Shown: positions 63,976 through 64,000 of the stretch, piece after piece
How the letters are laid out: the number at the start of each line of letters is the position of its first letter
How positions within the stretch are numbered: the first letter of the stretch is position 1
Source: Intestinimonas butyriciproducens
GTDB taxonomy: Bacteria; Bacillota; Clostridia; Oscillospirales; Oscillospiraceae
Assembly: GCF_004154955.1 (NCBI RefSeq)
Contig: NZ_CP011524.1
Span: forward strand, 1,860,001-1,924,000
Length of the DNA: 64,000 bases
Direction: 5' to 3'
Made by a program: the position numbers and the translations under genes
The notes under the pieces: model-generated
Database searches by the model: none
Told to the model about the DNA's origin: nothing
The model's input: only the letters and a program-made list of their open reading frames with translations

Positions 63976-64000
63976 ATGGCAGAATTGGTCTACGACAAAA
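63976..64000 (+). CDS. Start of a gene cut by the window edge
   Basis: AAAGGA nine bases before ATG 63976 opens a frame reading MAELVYDK to the window end. Its position after the activase suggests a related dehydratase subunit, but eight codons cannot show this. Confidence 0.35.

Overview
The window looks like a chromosomal segment of a GC-rich Clostridia member, most likely an Oscillospiraceae-type gut anaerobe (Flavonifractor/Lawsonibacter/Intestinimonas-like; the genus is inferred only). The evidence is the clustering of Firmicutes genes (murB-rapZ-yvcK-whiA-dnaE, DapL lysine pathway, aspS-gatCAB under a T-box, DUF4364, DUF4358, DUF1700, CmpB-like and ClpC proteins), strong Shine-Dalgarno sites and SLH-type surface anchoring. 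No rRNA, tRNA or CRISPR array was seen.

Layout. 0-6 kb: a tyrosine recombinase, a 285-bp near-perfect palindrome that fills the gap after it, a small protein, and a translationally coupled 1336-aa beta-helix/SLH surface protein. 6-9 kb: YerB-like lipoprotein, DUF4364 regulator and CmpB-like membrane protein. 9-18 kb (minus): murB-rapZ-yvcK-whiA-dnaE-cls, with a GH25 lysozyme upstream. 18-31 kb (minus): nitrogen and diaminopimelate block purF, glnA, ANTAR regulator, dapF, dapL, gltB, gltD. A two-hairpin/terminator leader between dapL and gltB fits an ANTAR-controlled attenuator. 31-38 kb (minus): 5'-nucleotidase and aspS-gatC-gatA-gatB behind a T-box whose likely specifier is AAC (Asn). This fits indirect Asn-tRNA synthesis by a non-discriminating AspRS plus GatCAB.

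38-46 kb is an accessory region rich in damaged genes: an iron alcohol dehydrogenase with an internal deletion, an aldo/keto reductase and a flavodoxin that have both lost their 5' ends at a shared head-to-head junction, a frameshifted carboxymuconolactone decarboxylase-like gene, and a MATE transporter whose middle is replaced by an AT-rich acetyltransferase island with its own leader peptide. The MATE promoter and structured leader survive. 46-53.5 kb: a sigma-54 activator next to a -24/-12 promoter that drives acyl-CoA dehydrogenase, enoyl-CoA hydratase, CoA-transferase, MaoC hydratase and a GntP-type permease. The permease is frameshifted by an exact 26-bp tandem duplication. 53.5-60.3 kb: ferredoxin, clpC (apparent ATC start), DUF4358 lipoprotein, a deleted GrpB remnant, malQ and a DUF1700/DUF4097-like pair. 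60.6-64 kb: a large 2-hydroxyacyl-CoA dehydratase activase, a deleted acetyltransferase remnant and the first codons of another gene.

The core regions are ordinary and intact. The most interesting signals are the recombinase-linked palindrome, the ANTAR-type gltB leader, the sigma-54 acyl-CoA operon with its 26-bp duplication, and the repeated pattern of genes keeping both ends but missing their middles.
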